A stretch of 64,000 bases of DNA from the NCBI GenBank assembly GCA_964035545.1, contig OZ037769.1, forward strand, positions 728,501 through 792,500, read 5' to 3'. Source of the stretch: Bugula neritina (Eukaryota > Bryozoa > Gymnolaemata > Cheilostomatida > Bugulidae). Below the pieces are notes generated by a model that was given only the letters and a program-made list of their open reading frames with translations, was not told where the DNA came from and ran no database searches. The translations under genes and the position numbers were made by a program. Below are positions 37,901 to 50,941 of the stretch, in pieces; position 1 is the stretch's first letter; every line of letters starts with the position of its first letter.

Positions 37901-38434
37901 CAAACCTCCACAGCTGCATTTCTCCAAATATGACAAGCTAGCATCGCTTGGGTGTGATAGAGCTTGGTAAACTTCAGAATAAACTTCGTCTTCACCCAAC
38001 TTTTGGCTGGTATTCGGTGCCAGGATTGGCACAGAAATTCTCAGATCCCGTGCATGAATAACTAAGCATTATGCTAATATGATATATAGTAAAATATATT
38101 CAAGTATAAAACGGTGATGTTATTTATTTTACATCTACATATATGTTGAATGAATAATGTTTCATTGAAAATTAATAATATAATAGAATTTGACATACTG
38201 CAACAAATGTATCCTTCAGGGAAATTTGGGAGGAGTTTAAAATGAAAATATACGAAAGTGGGAGGAGCTAATGAAGTTAGTCATAGGCAGAGAATGCTTA
38301 GCAGTGTTGAGACAGGATCTCCAACAGTAAAGGGAGACAACTTCAAGCAGAGGTGAAGCCTATAAATACAGGTTTGGTACCTAAAGTCGCTCAGAGCTAA
38401 CCTGATGAGAGTAGAGAACCTTCTTTAAGCTAAA
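31950..38434. other. About 6.5 kb without a supported gene
   Basis: AT-rich. The open frames at 31952 and 32316 (plus) and 33374 (minus) lack domains and splice support. The last 250 bases would be promoter and 5' UTR of the sulfotransferase gene. Confidence 0.5.
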
Positions 38435-39066
38435 ATGGAACAAATAGCTTCAGCATCCAACTGTGTCATCTACGGTAAATATCCCTGTGTGGATTGGGAC
38501 GAGGAGGAAGAGGTAAAGCACCCTGTGGGGATGGAGAGCTTTGTCATACACCTGCCATACTCTGTCTCCCCTGTAGTCATCCCTGCGCAGGTGGCTGTCA
38601 AGTGGCATGATGATGTCATCCAATCTCTAGAAGATCAGACGATGGCCAAAGGTGACTTTTTACTGGTGTCGGCACCCAAAGCGGGTAAGAAAAAATAAAT
38701 TCTAAATTCATAACTCAGTTTTCTGCTGAATATTATTTTTATAATTGATAACTTTTGCAATTTATTACACAAAAACTGCAGACCTGAAAAAAGTATATAT
38801 TTCTTTGTAAACTCTGCATGTATACATGCATGTTGAAGGTAATAATTAGGCTAAAAAATCTGGCATTATTAATTAAGCTTTATTCATTAATCCAAAATAA
38901 TCTTCTATATTACATTGATGAAGCAAAACAAAAGCTTTAATGGAGACAAAACTCTGTCATTCCTAAAAAATGCTTTTGCCAAAAATCTTATAAACTAACA
39001 TTTCATCTTTAAGTGGCTCTATCACACTCACCACATATAGCACCATATATATCTGAGCTGCTGCTA

Positions 39067-39113
<47 letters not shown>

Positions 39114-42100
39114 TGAGTCATTTTCTGTGTACACTACGAGCTACCGAGTTCACATAAAACCTTTACTAGCATAATTGAGTTAGATTTATTAATATGATTT
39201 GTGAAATACTCTATTTGAGATTAAAATATTTCTATAGTATATCACATATTAATCTGGCAAATGGGCAGATGCAACTAGTAGAACATTTTGGCCAATCAGC
39301 ACTCGAGCAACAAGCAATGGAGTAATTCCCCCAATACCATATTTGGAATGGGTAGCTATGACGTAGCAATTTATGAGCACATGCTCAACAGCTATAACTT
39401 TCAGCCGCAGATAGGGTTGGGCTACAAATGACAATATTATCACCTATTCTCTCTATAAATCACTGCCCAGCCACAGCTAGTACTGGCCGTGGTTATATGT
39501 GCTCAGTTATTGACCTACTGTTATGATGCGTTATATAACCCAGTAACTCAAGCACACTTGGTGTATGTACTCATCAAATACTCAGTAGAAAACCTATAAA
39601 CTAATTTTATATATTGTTTTCTTAGCCACTTCCCATCATTTCTAAAATATTGTAGACAAAAAATTGACTAACTATTCATGTATGACTTTGAAAATTGGAT
39701 TAATTAGTTTTTAAAGTATTATGATTGCCATTAGGTTGATTTTTTAATTATATATATATTACAATTAACACATTATGTTTTCCAATGAGTACATTTATAT
39801 ATAAACTAAAATATCCAAAAAGTTATATTAATTTCTTAATTTATTTAGTTGAAATTGTGTGACAGAAAAATAAAGTTTAATGTTTCTAAGAGCATTTGTT
39901 GAGTTGTACTTTTAGCTAGCACCTCGTGAAGTTTCCTTTGCAACTATCTTACTATAGTTTATATGAAAATGTAATGAATACAGGTGCGAAGGGTCGACAG
40001 TTGCCAAGTATTTAATAATTGTTTTTCAAACCAGCAAGAATTGAAACCTTTTTTAGACCAACTTGATTACAAAACAGTTTTGTAAAACAAGAGAGACATA
40101 AATGAACCTCTCTAGTACCTTGAACTTGCCATGCCTGAGGTTACGTGCTGTAGAGGTCAATAATTAGGTTTGTTGGTCACAAGGCTGCGTAATGATACGT
40201 GATGAATCACTGCTTTATTAATGAGCACTAGAAATTGCTCCTATACGTCTACACCTTTCATTTTTCTCTTGTATTTCATAAGCAAGTAATAAAAATAATA
40301 TATGCTACATTTAGATGACAGTTGAGTAGGTGTTATCCCAATTGAAAATGATGTATCACCGTATAAATTATTCATAGCACAAAATTGTTATAATTATTTA
40401 TGTAACAAATTAGTTTCTGTTTATCTCCAGCCTTCAGTTTTCTCCCTCCCCTCCCTCCCCCACTAAGATCACTTTTATATTAATTTCTTTTTCAAATTTT
40501 CTCTCTTCATTTTTAAGAGACTTTACCATCTTAACCGGCATGCATGTACTTAAAGAATTGAAGAATTACAAAATTATTAAAATGATAGCTAAAGTCAAAT
40601 GATGTGGTTTTTAGTGCAATATCCACGAGGTTTATTCTAATTACCAATACAAACTGCATGAAGGATTAGAGTTCAAAGGGGTCATAAGTTATGTAAATAT
40701 TATAAATGAACTTATCGTAACTGGTTACATTATTGACATGAATCATCTAATACATGTAATTAGGTTTCACAGTTTAAGTCAGTTAAAACTTAAACTTTAT
40801 ACGGTGGCGACTAATTTCTTTGCTAATATCTATACAAACTACACTTCAGCTTTTTTCAATGTCCCATGACCAGCTTTCCTTTCCAAATAAAATTAAACTC
40901 AAGCTTGCAGCATTTACACAGAAACCATTTTTTTAAAATAAAATGCACCATTTGCAGTCCTTTGAACCAAGGATTTAATTTTTGTTTTTATCGTTCCTAA
41001 TTCTAAATATTTGTTTTGATCTATAAATTTAAAAATATAGCCGATAAATGGTTTGAGCAAGCTTCAAACAGAGTTTTAGTGAGTGAATAAAATTCTGTAA
41101 AAGTAAATACAAGTTGCCATGTTTGCTTCCTGCAGTGCTCGTTTTATAACAACAATACATATTACAACATAACCTATGACTAATTGTACTTGATTATTAG
41201 AATACTTATGTAATTATATAGTTATACTAATAACACATGATTATGCAATTAACAGTTAATAACAAAATTCTAACTTTGTTGATGTTAGGGAAGTTATTTA
41301 AATAGCTGCTAAAGTTGATGGTAGAACATTAGATTACCTACCACTGTATAGACTTCATAGGACAGATTAACAGAAATAACCTTGAATACAATGAGGTGTT
41401 AACTTGTTATGCTTATATAAATGATAATGTAAAGCTTTTTAAGCAATTATATGTCATTTTATATCATATTATTGCTCAATAATAAATTGAAGTCAAAATT
41501 TAGGTTCAAATCTGTTCCCTATGAAATGTTGAAACGAAGTTACGAAACAGACAGGTGTTCTATATATTGACTAAACATTATTGGCTGTGGTGTCTATGCA
41601 GTGTTGTTGAAATTTTCACCAATCAATCTTATATCTATTCAATGTTCAAGTAGGTCGTCTGTTTCCCCATTTCCTTCAGAGTTGAAGAACTAGGTTGGTG
41701 ATGTTTGGTGACACATCATCAGTCATTGCTAATTATGAATAACAAAAACACTTCAATTCTTGCTTCCACCATGTGTCTGCTTCACCTCATCAATTTATGC
41801 CACTTATTTTCAAAATAGAAGGCAGTTTTAATTGCGGCATGCAGTTCTCTGAATAGCACACTCAGCTGAAATCTATTAACAATCAACTTGTTGTGACAGA
41901 AAGCATGAAGCTTTAGGCAGCGCAGCACACTGCAACCTGATAGCTTGACCTTTTGAACTCATTGATTGAGCTTGTGATGTCAGCACTTGAGCTGATGATG
42001 TCAGCACACAATGTCATGATATCAGCACACATAGTGATCTGTCATGCAGAGACAAGTGGTTGCAGTGGTTGGCACGTGTTCAAGATGAACAATACACATT

Positions 42101-44231
42101 GCAGTTAGACACAGCATACAGTGTGTACTGAAAACATAACAGGTTAAAACTGGAGTGCTGGCACTGTGCAAAGTATATTCTAAGAAAGATATGTCAACAA
42201 TGTTTAGAAAGCTGCACACAGGCATAACTAAACACATGAACTGTGGCATCAAGTTCTACTCAATACTTATTAGTAGACATATTTTAGAAAAATATTTTAC
42301 TTACATGTTTTAGTTGCAGCATCTGACAGTCTTTTTAATAATTACACTATATAATAAATATGATAAATCTAAAAAAAGGCTAGAAAACAATATTCTGTCA
42401 GGAAAGCTGTTTTTTTAGCCACAGCTTTATATTATTTGATGTTCATAGCCAATGATTGAATGACTACAATGAAAAGCAGTCGTTGCATTGTCTTGTAGGC
42501 ACGCATCTAGCATGGGAAATCATGTCTATGCTAGCCAAGGGAAAAGCTACATACAGCACGGAGCCAAAGCACTTGACTTGGTGTGAGTTCCTACCATTCC
42601 CAGAAATACTGAGGCAGGGTGAAAGGGAGCCTCGGATAATCAATACTCACCGGTCTCTCTCCCAACTCCCTCCAAACTTTAGGTATTCATCTTGCTGTTT
42701 TATAATATTATTACAATCATTGTTATACATAAGATTATATAATTAATTTATGTTGTATAATAATTATTATGCATAATATATTTGCTAATATATAATAACA
42801 AATAATGTATATTATAATCAATATATAATATAAAAATGCTTTTATCGTATATATAACATAATAAATAATATAATATATATATATATTATTTAATGTATAA
42901 TATATTAGCAAATGTATAATATAATAATTAATATAAGACATAATGTTGAGATAATATAGCTATACTGAATCATACGCAGGTTGAGCAGCACAAAGACAGT
43001 AGCGTGTATGAGAAACCCAAAGGATGTCCTCGTATCTTTTTATTATCACATGAGAAACGGCGTGCCAAAAGTAAACGGAGAATTCATCAAGTTTAATGAC
43101 ATGTTTGATTTTCTATTGCGTTCCAAATATGGTGAGATAACTACCATAAATCACACTGTCATTGAATATTGCCTACACCAAGTTTCAAACACTTTCACAA
43201 TTAGCTGTTGATTGCAAACCTACTGAGCTTTTCTCAATTACTTCTGGAATGTTCTAATATGTATATAAATTCTCAAGATACATGTCATTATAAAATCAGT
43301 ATAATATTCTTGTAGTACCATTTGGAAGAACGCTGGACCACTACGCAGACATCTGGGACAACTATCGAGATGACCCAAACACTCTCATCATTTTCTTTGA
43401 AGATATTAAAGAGGTTAGCAATAATCACGCATTTTATAAATGATCAAAAACCAACAAACTTAGAAAATATCCCCCATAATTAAAAAGAAGGTAACTTCAA
43501 ACACAATTTTTAATAGTCTATAGTTCCCTTTTTTATAGAAAACAGGATGTTTCTAGAATTTTCAATAGTAGCCCAGACATGTAGAATTTGTACACCGCTC
43601 TGCTTGTTAGTTATATGCCAATGTATACCTGCAGAACCCAACTAAGACTATCAGATTAATAGCGGAGCACATGGAGGTAGATGCTTCAGAAGACCTCATT
43701 GCCAGAATAGCAATGGCTATAGACATCAGTGTGATGCGAGAAGGCAAGTATTGTACTGAGAGACAATTTCGACACCGATATGGAGAGAACGCAACTCTCT
43801 ATCGCAAAGGTTTGTCTTCTCCTTGTCATGTAACCTAACCTCAAACAAGTGGACACAACTCTTATCTGAATGCTTACCTTGCACAAAGTCTTTCGATTCT
43901 AAACAGAAAAATAAAAAAGTTGCCTTTTATTCTATAAATTAGATTTAATAACGACTATTTTAGATTGAGAGATTGTGTTCTATTTTTCATTTTAATTTTA
44001 CCCACGAATTGGATTTTTCTTTCAGGTGAAATTGGAGACTGGAAGAATCACTTTTCATTCCAGCAGAATATTCAGTTTGACAATATATTCAATCTGTGGA
44101 ACAGTGATAGACGGATTCCTTTTAGATTCGAGCCATCTTTACCCTCGCCCCATTCCTATGTGCACAAGCTATTGGAGCACAGTTTAGGTTGGAGAGAGAG
44201 AATAACTTCTTGTGACTCTAAGATTCATTAA
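38435..44231 (+). CDS. Cytosolic sulfotransferase (SULT family)
   Basis: Six exons, 38435-38684, 42499-42682, 42980-43131, 43316-43413, 43635-43809 and 44026-44231, join in phases 1, 2, 1, 0, 1 and give 354 aa. The 5'-phosphosulfate loop is SAPKAGT (residues 79-85, Lys82) and spans the first junction. The catalytic base is probably His134 in INTHRSL. The 3'-phosphate signature is RNPKDVLVSFYYH (about 156-168), and the C-terminal PAPS/dimer motif is RKGEIGDWKNHF (about 285-296). These are the standard landmarks of PAPS-dependent SULTs, which transfer sulfate to small hydroxyl or amino acceptors in the cytosol. It has an N-terminal extension of several tens of residues relative to the usual 285-300 aa. 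The substrate cannot be read from sequence. Intron 1 is 3.8 kb. Confidence 0.92.
39061..39113. repeat. (CTG)n then (TG)n microsatellite in sulfotransferase intron 1
   Basis: About twelve CTG/CTA/TTG triplets are followed by a short TG run. Confidence 0.95.
42740..42935. repeat. AT-rich inverted repeat in sulfotransferase intron 2
   Basis: The left arm around atatttgctaatatataata (about 42778-42797) is nearly complementary to tataatatattagcaaatgt (about 42897-42916), and flanking taattatta sequence extends the symmetry. It fills most of the short intron between exons 2 and 3. It could be a palindromic MITE remnant; no clear target-site duplication was found. Confidence 0.6.
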
Positions 44232-44824
44232 TTTAATATTTCTGCTTGAGAATTTAACCTATATATTTTATATTATTAATTTGCGCTTTTTATTTGAAAG
44301 GGCAGTAAAACCAAACAATTTTTTATCTCAGCCAGCTGTTAACTGAGTATAATATATTATATATATTTATTATCATTGATATCATTAGAATATTAACATA
44401 TCAATATTTACTATAAACTCTTGAAAATTGGTTGGTGCACAAATTTGAACATTTTTGTATCTAACACCCTATAACCGTACACAATACTATAACTACTGTA
44501 CACATATGAATACTATTTATTTTTTTAAGTATATAAGTTATTTAATAAGAATTGTACTTAAGTATGTTCTCTTATTTTATGTACCATTAAAACTATGCCA
44601 AAGTTGAAATTGTACTTGTTTGGTGAACAAATATTTTTGGATATAAAGAGTTTGCTGTAATTAGACTACATATAAACTATACAACAGTCGTAAATTTACA
44701 TTACTTAATATCGCTATTATTATAATTGCATTTATTTCAATAATATTGCATATATTTGTAAATGATCTTTTTGCTCAGTTACTAACCTTAAGATGCTAAA
44801 CTGTGGGAATTGTCTAAACTTGAC

Positions 44825-45629
44825 CTATTTTTGGCCATCAGAGTAACTCTTTCTGTCAGAGCAGCTGTAGGTAATATTTGGAAGCTGAATTATCAACTCT
44901 TTCCTCCTTTCAGTTTCGAGATTATCCTCTGCACTTGGCAGAGTAGCAGAAGCTCTGTTATCTGCTGATGAGTCATCTGGAGCTGGCTGACAGCTTGCAA
45001 CATGTCTTTCGCTCTTTGCTGTGTTTGGGCATATTCCACATCGCCTGCTACCATTGTCTTTCTGACACACCCTTTGCTGACTTTGCTCAACTATTTCTAA
45101 AATGTTCTCTGTATCCTGTTTTGAGTACGACTGCGCTTCAATGGCCAGTGACTCGTTCTCGTACGCTCGAAGTTTATTGTCAAGCATTCTCTTGACCCTT
45201 GAACTAGCATAGCTAGCCTGAGTCAACTTGAACGCCTGAAGCAAAGGGTTTATGGCTTTGGAGGGAGAGTCCCTATAAAGCTGACCCGATCTCACGTCTG
45301 CTAAAGGTCTCACGTCTGCTATAGTTTTAGTTGCATGTTTGCTAGTAGCTGCAGACGAGTGGGAAGTTGACAGAAGTTGGTGATTGGATGAGTTGCTAGT
45401 AGTTAGTATAAAATCTCGCAGTCCTTTCTGATTGGTCAAGTGAGGAAGCTGAATCTGTGTCTCACTCTTCCAAGAGGAAGTCGGCTGATGGTAGGGCAAT
45501 CCCTTGTTTGGATTCCTTGATTGAAAGGCATCTGGAGCACTCTTGGTCATCCTCTGTAAGGCATACTTGATAATGTAGGACTTTGACAATGCATTGGCTG
45601 AGTTAAAAGTTTTAGACTTTGAAGTCAAG
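44825..45629 (-). CDS. Terminal exon of an unrecognised gene, Ser/Gln/Lys-rich
   Basis: Open for about 267 codons from a good acceptor (gatgttacag) to TAG. The frame requires two bases from the previous exon, so this is not a first exon. The product is hydrophilic, rich in Ser, Gln, Asn and Lys, with a helical segment (SRVKRMLDNKLRAYENESLAIEAQ) and four scattered cysteines (CQKDNGSRRCGIC and CQPAP). No family recognised. It is convergent with the sulfotransferase gene, about 590 bases apart. It may continue the exon at 47860-48297, but the phases do not match directly (that exon ends in phase 0), so a small exon is missing or these are two genes. Confidence 0.6.
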
Positions 45630-47247
45630 CTGTAACATCCTACCTCTTATACATTATAATATACTGATTTTGGGCTGTCATGGGAGTTAGTTGTCAAAGT
45701 TTAAACTATCTAGATTAAAGACTCAACATCTCAAAGTTTTGAGTTATTTGTCAAAGATTTCCTTATATTTAACTTTAGAAAGCTGAAGTGGCCAAACTTG
45801 ATAATAAAAGGTACATTCAAGATTATTGATTTACAATAATTCAGTAATGATGTCTAATAGCAACTAATGCTCTGTTTACTTATAGTTTTTTTAGGGATCA
45901 AGCTGTAAATAATGTAGTGCAGTAGTTTTTACCAAATAAAGCAGTTAGAAATCTGAACAAATTTAGAAATTGGTAGATACAGTTTTGTCCGTCTGCTAAA
46001 TATCAGAACAAATCCTCCAATCAAAGACTATAAACTCTGAGGAAATCAAAATTCAAATCGCTCCCAAGTAAAGTATATGACCTCCTTTATAGCCACTTTA
46101 GCAGCTCTTAAAGTTATATTCGTTACTAATCTATCACCAAATCTTAATAAACTGTCATGCTGTTGGCACTACAATGCCTGATGGAATAAAATTAACAAAT
46201 CTGATAGCCTATTGAAAATATTTTTATAGCGAATTCATGTCTTATGAAAGTTTCAACATCAGAAATCCTCAAAAGAATGAACTACGGACAAGCATTGATT
46301 TACTAAGTTCCAACATTTTGATAAACCCCGATCTTCACATTATAATAAAGTTTCTTTTCAAAAGATACATGCAATATATATACTCATAGTCATTGCCATG
46401 GATGGCTTTTGTATCTACAAAAATATTTGTATTTCTTTAAAGGTAATCGTTTAAATTTAAATAGTGGTTCATAGGTGTTCCTTTTGAGGAATTCGATTTT
46501 TCTCCTAACCTAGCAACCTAGATGAGATGCAGTTTTTAAAACTAAGTTTTAAATCCAAGTGACTTCATACTAAGAATATAGTTTATAATGATGAAAGTAG
46601 AATTTTTAAAGATTGAAGGTGTTATATTTCTAAACTTTTAAAGCCAGTCAAAATGGGTTGATTATTTAGTGAATAAAACAGAGGGCAACAGCTTTTCTCA
46701 ACTTATATAAAATTAGTAGAACTTAAGTCATATTTACATTTTGTAGATATAAATTTTATTGGAATTCAACTAACCTTTGTTAGCTAAAACTTTTTATACA
46801 AGGGCAGGTTTCAGGAATGATTTTGCATAAAGCTTACAATTTGGAATTTATGTTTGAAGTATTTTTGTCTTGTTGAAACTTTTGCACCCCATGCAGTGTT
46901 TGCCCACTAACAATATTATAATTAAAATTAGATAAAAATTGAATCTATTTAAGCTGAAAACAATGTAAACTATACAAGATTAAAAACATCTTTTGTTCAG
47001 CAGTTATGACAGTCTTAATAGTGAGCAGAGTAATTGCACATCATGGAGTTTATTTTTATCACATCTACCCACAAACTTTAGCCTCTAATTAGCGTTTAAA
47101 CTGCAACAAAGCAAACTTCTCAACTGGTGCTAAATGTGTTGATGGACAATTAAAAGCAATTTACTTTTTTTAAAACTCTACAGTAACATTATAACAACAT
47201 AATACAGTTGTGTCGTAGCCTACAATCAGCAAACAATGGCCAGTCTG

Positions 47248-47596
47248 TTAGCCTAGGGCCACACGGTGCGTATTTTCGCATGCGAAAATTGAAATCACAA
47301 GTAGCAAAGGTGTCCACTGTGCGCGTTGAGAAAACCTTCGCACTTGTCGCTCTGCATTTTCAACGCAAGTGCGAATCGTCTCTGTCGTCGTCACCTAATT
47401 GGCTGGTAGTTATTCAGCGAGCCCAATTTCTTTTTTTAGTGCTATATTCCAGCAAATTGCGTTTTATTGAAAGCGAGTGCGATTTAAAAATGAATGCTTT
47501 ATTTATCACGCATCACTGACGCTACAGTGGACACCTTTGCTACTTGTGATTTTAATTTTCGCATGCGAAAATACGCACAGTGTGGCCCTAGGCTTA
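47248..47596. mobile_element. PIF/Harbinger-like MITE with about 70-bp terminal inverted repeats
   Basis: A 343-bp element (47251-47593) has TIRs starting GCCTAGGGCCACAC and continuing through tattttcgcatgcgaaaatt to ggtgtccactg, about 70 bp and nearly identical. It is flanked by TTA on both sides (47248-47250 and 47594-47596). A 3-bp TTA/TAA target-site duplication is characteristic of PIF/Harbinger transposons. The interior has a 103-codon open frame with no transposase features, so it is non-autonomous. It lies in the gap between the two exons of the unrecognised minus-strand gene or genes. Confidence 0.85.
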
Positions 47597-47859
47597 GCCT
47601 TTGCTCTGAAGAAGTTTATAATACATTCTGATTAGTTAACATTATAAATCAAAATAAAATGAGCTGTACCAAAGGGTAGAAATTAAAGCTACAGCATGCA
47701 AGTATATAGTTCATGTAATGGAGTTTGTTACTTATTACTTTTAATGCAGAAAATTATTCTGGCAAGTATTATGCAGCTTCACTGTTTCAATTTCAATCCG
47801 ATTCTACCATGCTCTGCCACCTTATACCAAGAAATACTAAGAAATGTGTAGCTACTTAC

Positions 47860-48297
47860 TTTAGCTTTGACCTTTGACTTTTTAGTCTTAGATCCACTGA
47901 GTGAGACTTGAACAGGTTCAAGAGATACAGGGGTTTTAGGTCGGGCTCTGTGTTCATGCATAGCCTGCTTCTCTTTTACCATCTGCAGATGTGTTTCAGG
48001 ATCCACAGCTATGCTACAGTGGCTTTTACCTTTAAATATCGCCGGTCTAATTCTACTTCTAAACTCTCTGTATGAACCTATGACACCTGACACTGGGTTG
48101 TCACATTGTTGTACTGACTGGGAAGACTTCCTGACATTCATCAGCAGGTTGTTATTTCTACCATAGGATTTTGTGACAAGTGATGGTAGGTAGACAGAAG
48201 TGTTGACTTTGTGCAATAGCGGCATGTTTGAATGAGTAATTCCTGAGTCATATTCAGACCACACACCATGTTGGTGTGTGTCACTCATAACTGTCAT
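47860..48297 (-). CDS. Coding exon of an unrecognised gene (146 codons)
   Basis: The exon is open from an acceptor at 48318 (tattttacag) to a GTAAGT donor at 47859. The first ATG in frame is 48297 (MTVMSDTHQHGVWSEYD). The frame is also open upstream into a candidate exon ending at about 48574 (GCAT|gtgagt), which matches in phase but contains no ATG. The product is hydrophilic and basic towards the end (KEKQAMHEHRARPKTP, SGSKTKKSKVKAK). No domain recognised. It may belong with the exon at 44825-45629. Confidence 0.5.
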
Positions 48298-48649
48298 GGC
48301 TTCCACAGCTGATGCTCTGTAAAATACAGAAACTAATTTAATATAATTTGCGATGCTGCCCTATGACGCTATTGTAAGTCTAGCGATTTTTAAAGTTTCA
48401 AATAAATTAGAACAAGCAAAATTAATAAATGACAAATACCTCCCACTAACTTCCTATGCTACTTAGAAAAAGGTACAAATTGGTAGTATGCGTGCCTCAA
48501 AACAATTATCATATGTATCCCAGCAGTCAGAAATCTTACGAGTTTTATAAGACGTGGGAATAGTTGTACTCACATGCTGTCAGCTGTAGTCAGCGATGAA
48601 GAATGATCACACACCTGATTACATCTAATCAGATACAACACCCTGTGGG

Positions 48650-50730
48650 GTAATAACACCGTAAAGAAACTATAGTCTGGTTGAGGGGAATTCTATTGAG
48701 CACCCGCAATGAAAGGGGAATAAAAGCGGGAAGGCAAGCTAATCAATAACTAAGCTGAAGAATAGCAAAGATGTTTATTAAAATATGATAAAAAGAAAGG
48801 TGGACCTCTGCACTGATATTCGTATTGATTATTAGTCTATTATGAACTGTAGTTTGGGGCTGCTATTGAGATATACTCTATATATGCAGTGGTGGATTGA
48901 AATTTGTTTGCAAAGGGTGGATAGAGATTAGTTTGCTAAGGGTAGATGGAGCATTTGCAGTAAATCGATCTATTTCAAAAATGATACTTTTTTAAACAAA
49001 ACGCTAGCTAAAAAAAGTACATCTTTAAATAATAGTCTACGTCAAAGTACATGCAAATACTAACAACTATTTTTTCAACTTTCAATAATGTTGTCTGGCA
49101 TTTGCCCTAATACCAGTTCTTGCTGATATGACTTGATGTCACCTGATCATGGAGAACTAACAAAACTGAAGAACTGAAAAAACAGAACAATGTTCAAAAT
49201 CAAATAAAGCACTGTTATCAACCAGTTACCGTACAGAACTAGTGATGTATGTCTGCTATACTCTACCCCTGAAGTGCAGTGTTAGTGAACACTGGTGAAG
49301 AAAGCTAGCAACAAGTAGGGCTATCTAGCCAAATGCATAGAATGTTACAAGTTTTGGGTCTAATATGATTAGCCTGACATTGCCGGCTTTGCTTGAGCTT
49401 TGTGCTGAGGTCCCATGGCTATGTTATTCAAAGCTATTCTAGAAACAGTATATAAATTAATATTGCTTGCGTGCTGTAAATAATCATACCCTTTCCCATT
49501 ATACACCTGCATCCACCCTTTATTCTCACTAATCCACAAATCATGGCTGGAAGCCAATAACTTTAAATGTTATGTAATTGCAAAGGAAAGCAACACCCTG
49601 CTTGTATGAAACAGCTAGTATTATCATCTATTGATTACTCTTTGTTAAAGTGATACTTAATAACATAAATACAACATTGATTAACCTTTAGTTTGCTAGT
49701 CTATTGTGCCTATTTAATATTTACACAGACTATTATCACATAATTTTACATGTAACTGAAGTCAGATAACTGGCTAAACTAATACACTTAATAAAGGTTG
49801 TTATTGTGGATTGGAAATGCATGACAAGATTTTTATACTTTACACTATTTGCTATTTCTATTTAGAGGTAATTGCAAACTTATTGCCAGCATTTACAGCT
49901 TTATCTATATGACTGTATCATTTTCTCAGTATCCTAAATAAATATTAGTTTTAGTAAAGTGAGAAGTGAAAGAATAACATGCATCAGATCAAAAGAAAGC
50001 AGAGATATAGTAAACAGAATATTACACCAGTAAGACCTACTTGCCTAAGACTATCAAGTATATACATGTTGTATTACTCCTCTTGGAACAAGCATGCATA
50101 TAATAATCACGTTTAGTGGTTGTGTCATCAAAAAGTCACATCAGAGCCTATAAAACCAAAAATTCGCAGAATGGCTTCGTTTTTATTACATATTATGGTC
50201 GAATTAACTGCGCATGTCTACTCCTTTTTTGTGAATAAATGCATAAATAAGGTCAGAAGGTTTGACTACATAAATTCTAAGTCTATAGCTCAAAAGATCT
50301 AAGCCTATAATTTGAAGGAATCAAGTCTAAAAATAAAATGCTAGAGTAGAAAATATGCTAATTATTTCTCAAATGCAAGCTGAAGAACGAGAGAATTACG
50401 TGAGCGTGCTCACTGGGACACTTAATTGGCCCATCCTTGACCTGGTTTCTTAAGATGAGAGTTAAGGTAATTAACTGAATGTGATTATTATGCACGTAAT
50501 TACTACGTAGTGACCCAATTATTAATTACTATTTAGTCATGACTTGGCCACAGTGTAGCTGGCTTTGTTAGTGTTGCTATGCAACAGCTGGATGAGAATA
50601 AAATATCATGTTGGACGTTATATATGAGCATATGTGAGGCAAAACACGGGTGGATTTTAGACATTTTTAGTCATTACATACCACAATACAAACACAAAAC
50701 AAAATGTGTTTTTTAAATTTTATGCCAAAT
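48650..50730. other. About 2 kb without a supported gene
   Basis: AT-rich intergenic sequence. Short frames at 49369 (minus) and 50120 (plus) have no splice or domain support. Confidence 0.4.
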
Positions 50731-50733
50731 AAG

Positions 50734-50739
50734 TTTATT
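50734..50739 (-). terminator. Candidate polyadenylation signal AATAAA for the SLC3A1-like gene
   Basis: TTTATT on the plus strand gives AATAAA about 200 bases after the TAA stop of the SLC3A1-like gene. Confidence 0.4.
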
Positions 50740-50941
50740 TGCACATAAAACTTGATTGAGATAAGTTATAAAAAATATCTGAAAATCACCAAAATAAAAA
50801 TCAGGTGATGATAAGAATTTTCAGGATCATAGTTTGCAGCAGAAACTAGAATAAACTTAATACAACATACAATATGAACTATACTAGCAGTATGAAGCAA
50901 TACTAATTAATACTAATATGAAGTGTGAACTATACTAACAG

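Noticed and set aside
47208-47519. 103-codon plus-strand frame
   Set aside because: It spans the left inverted repeat and interior of the MITE, with no transposase motif.
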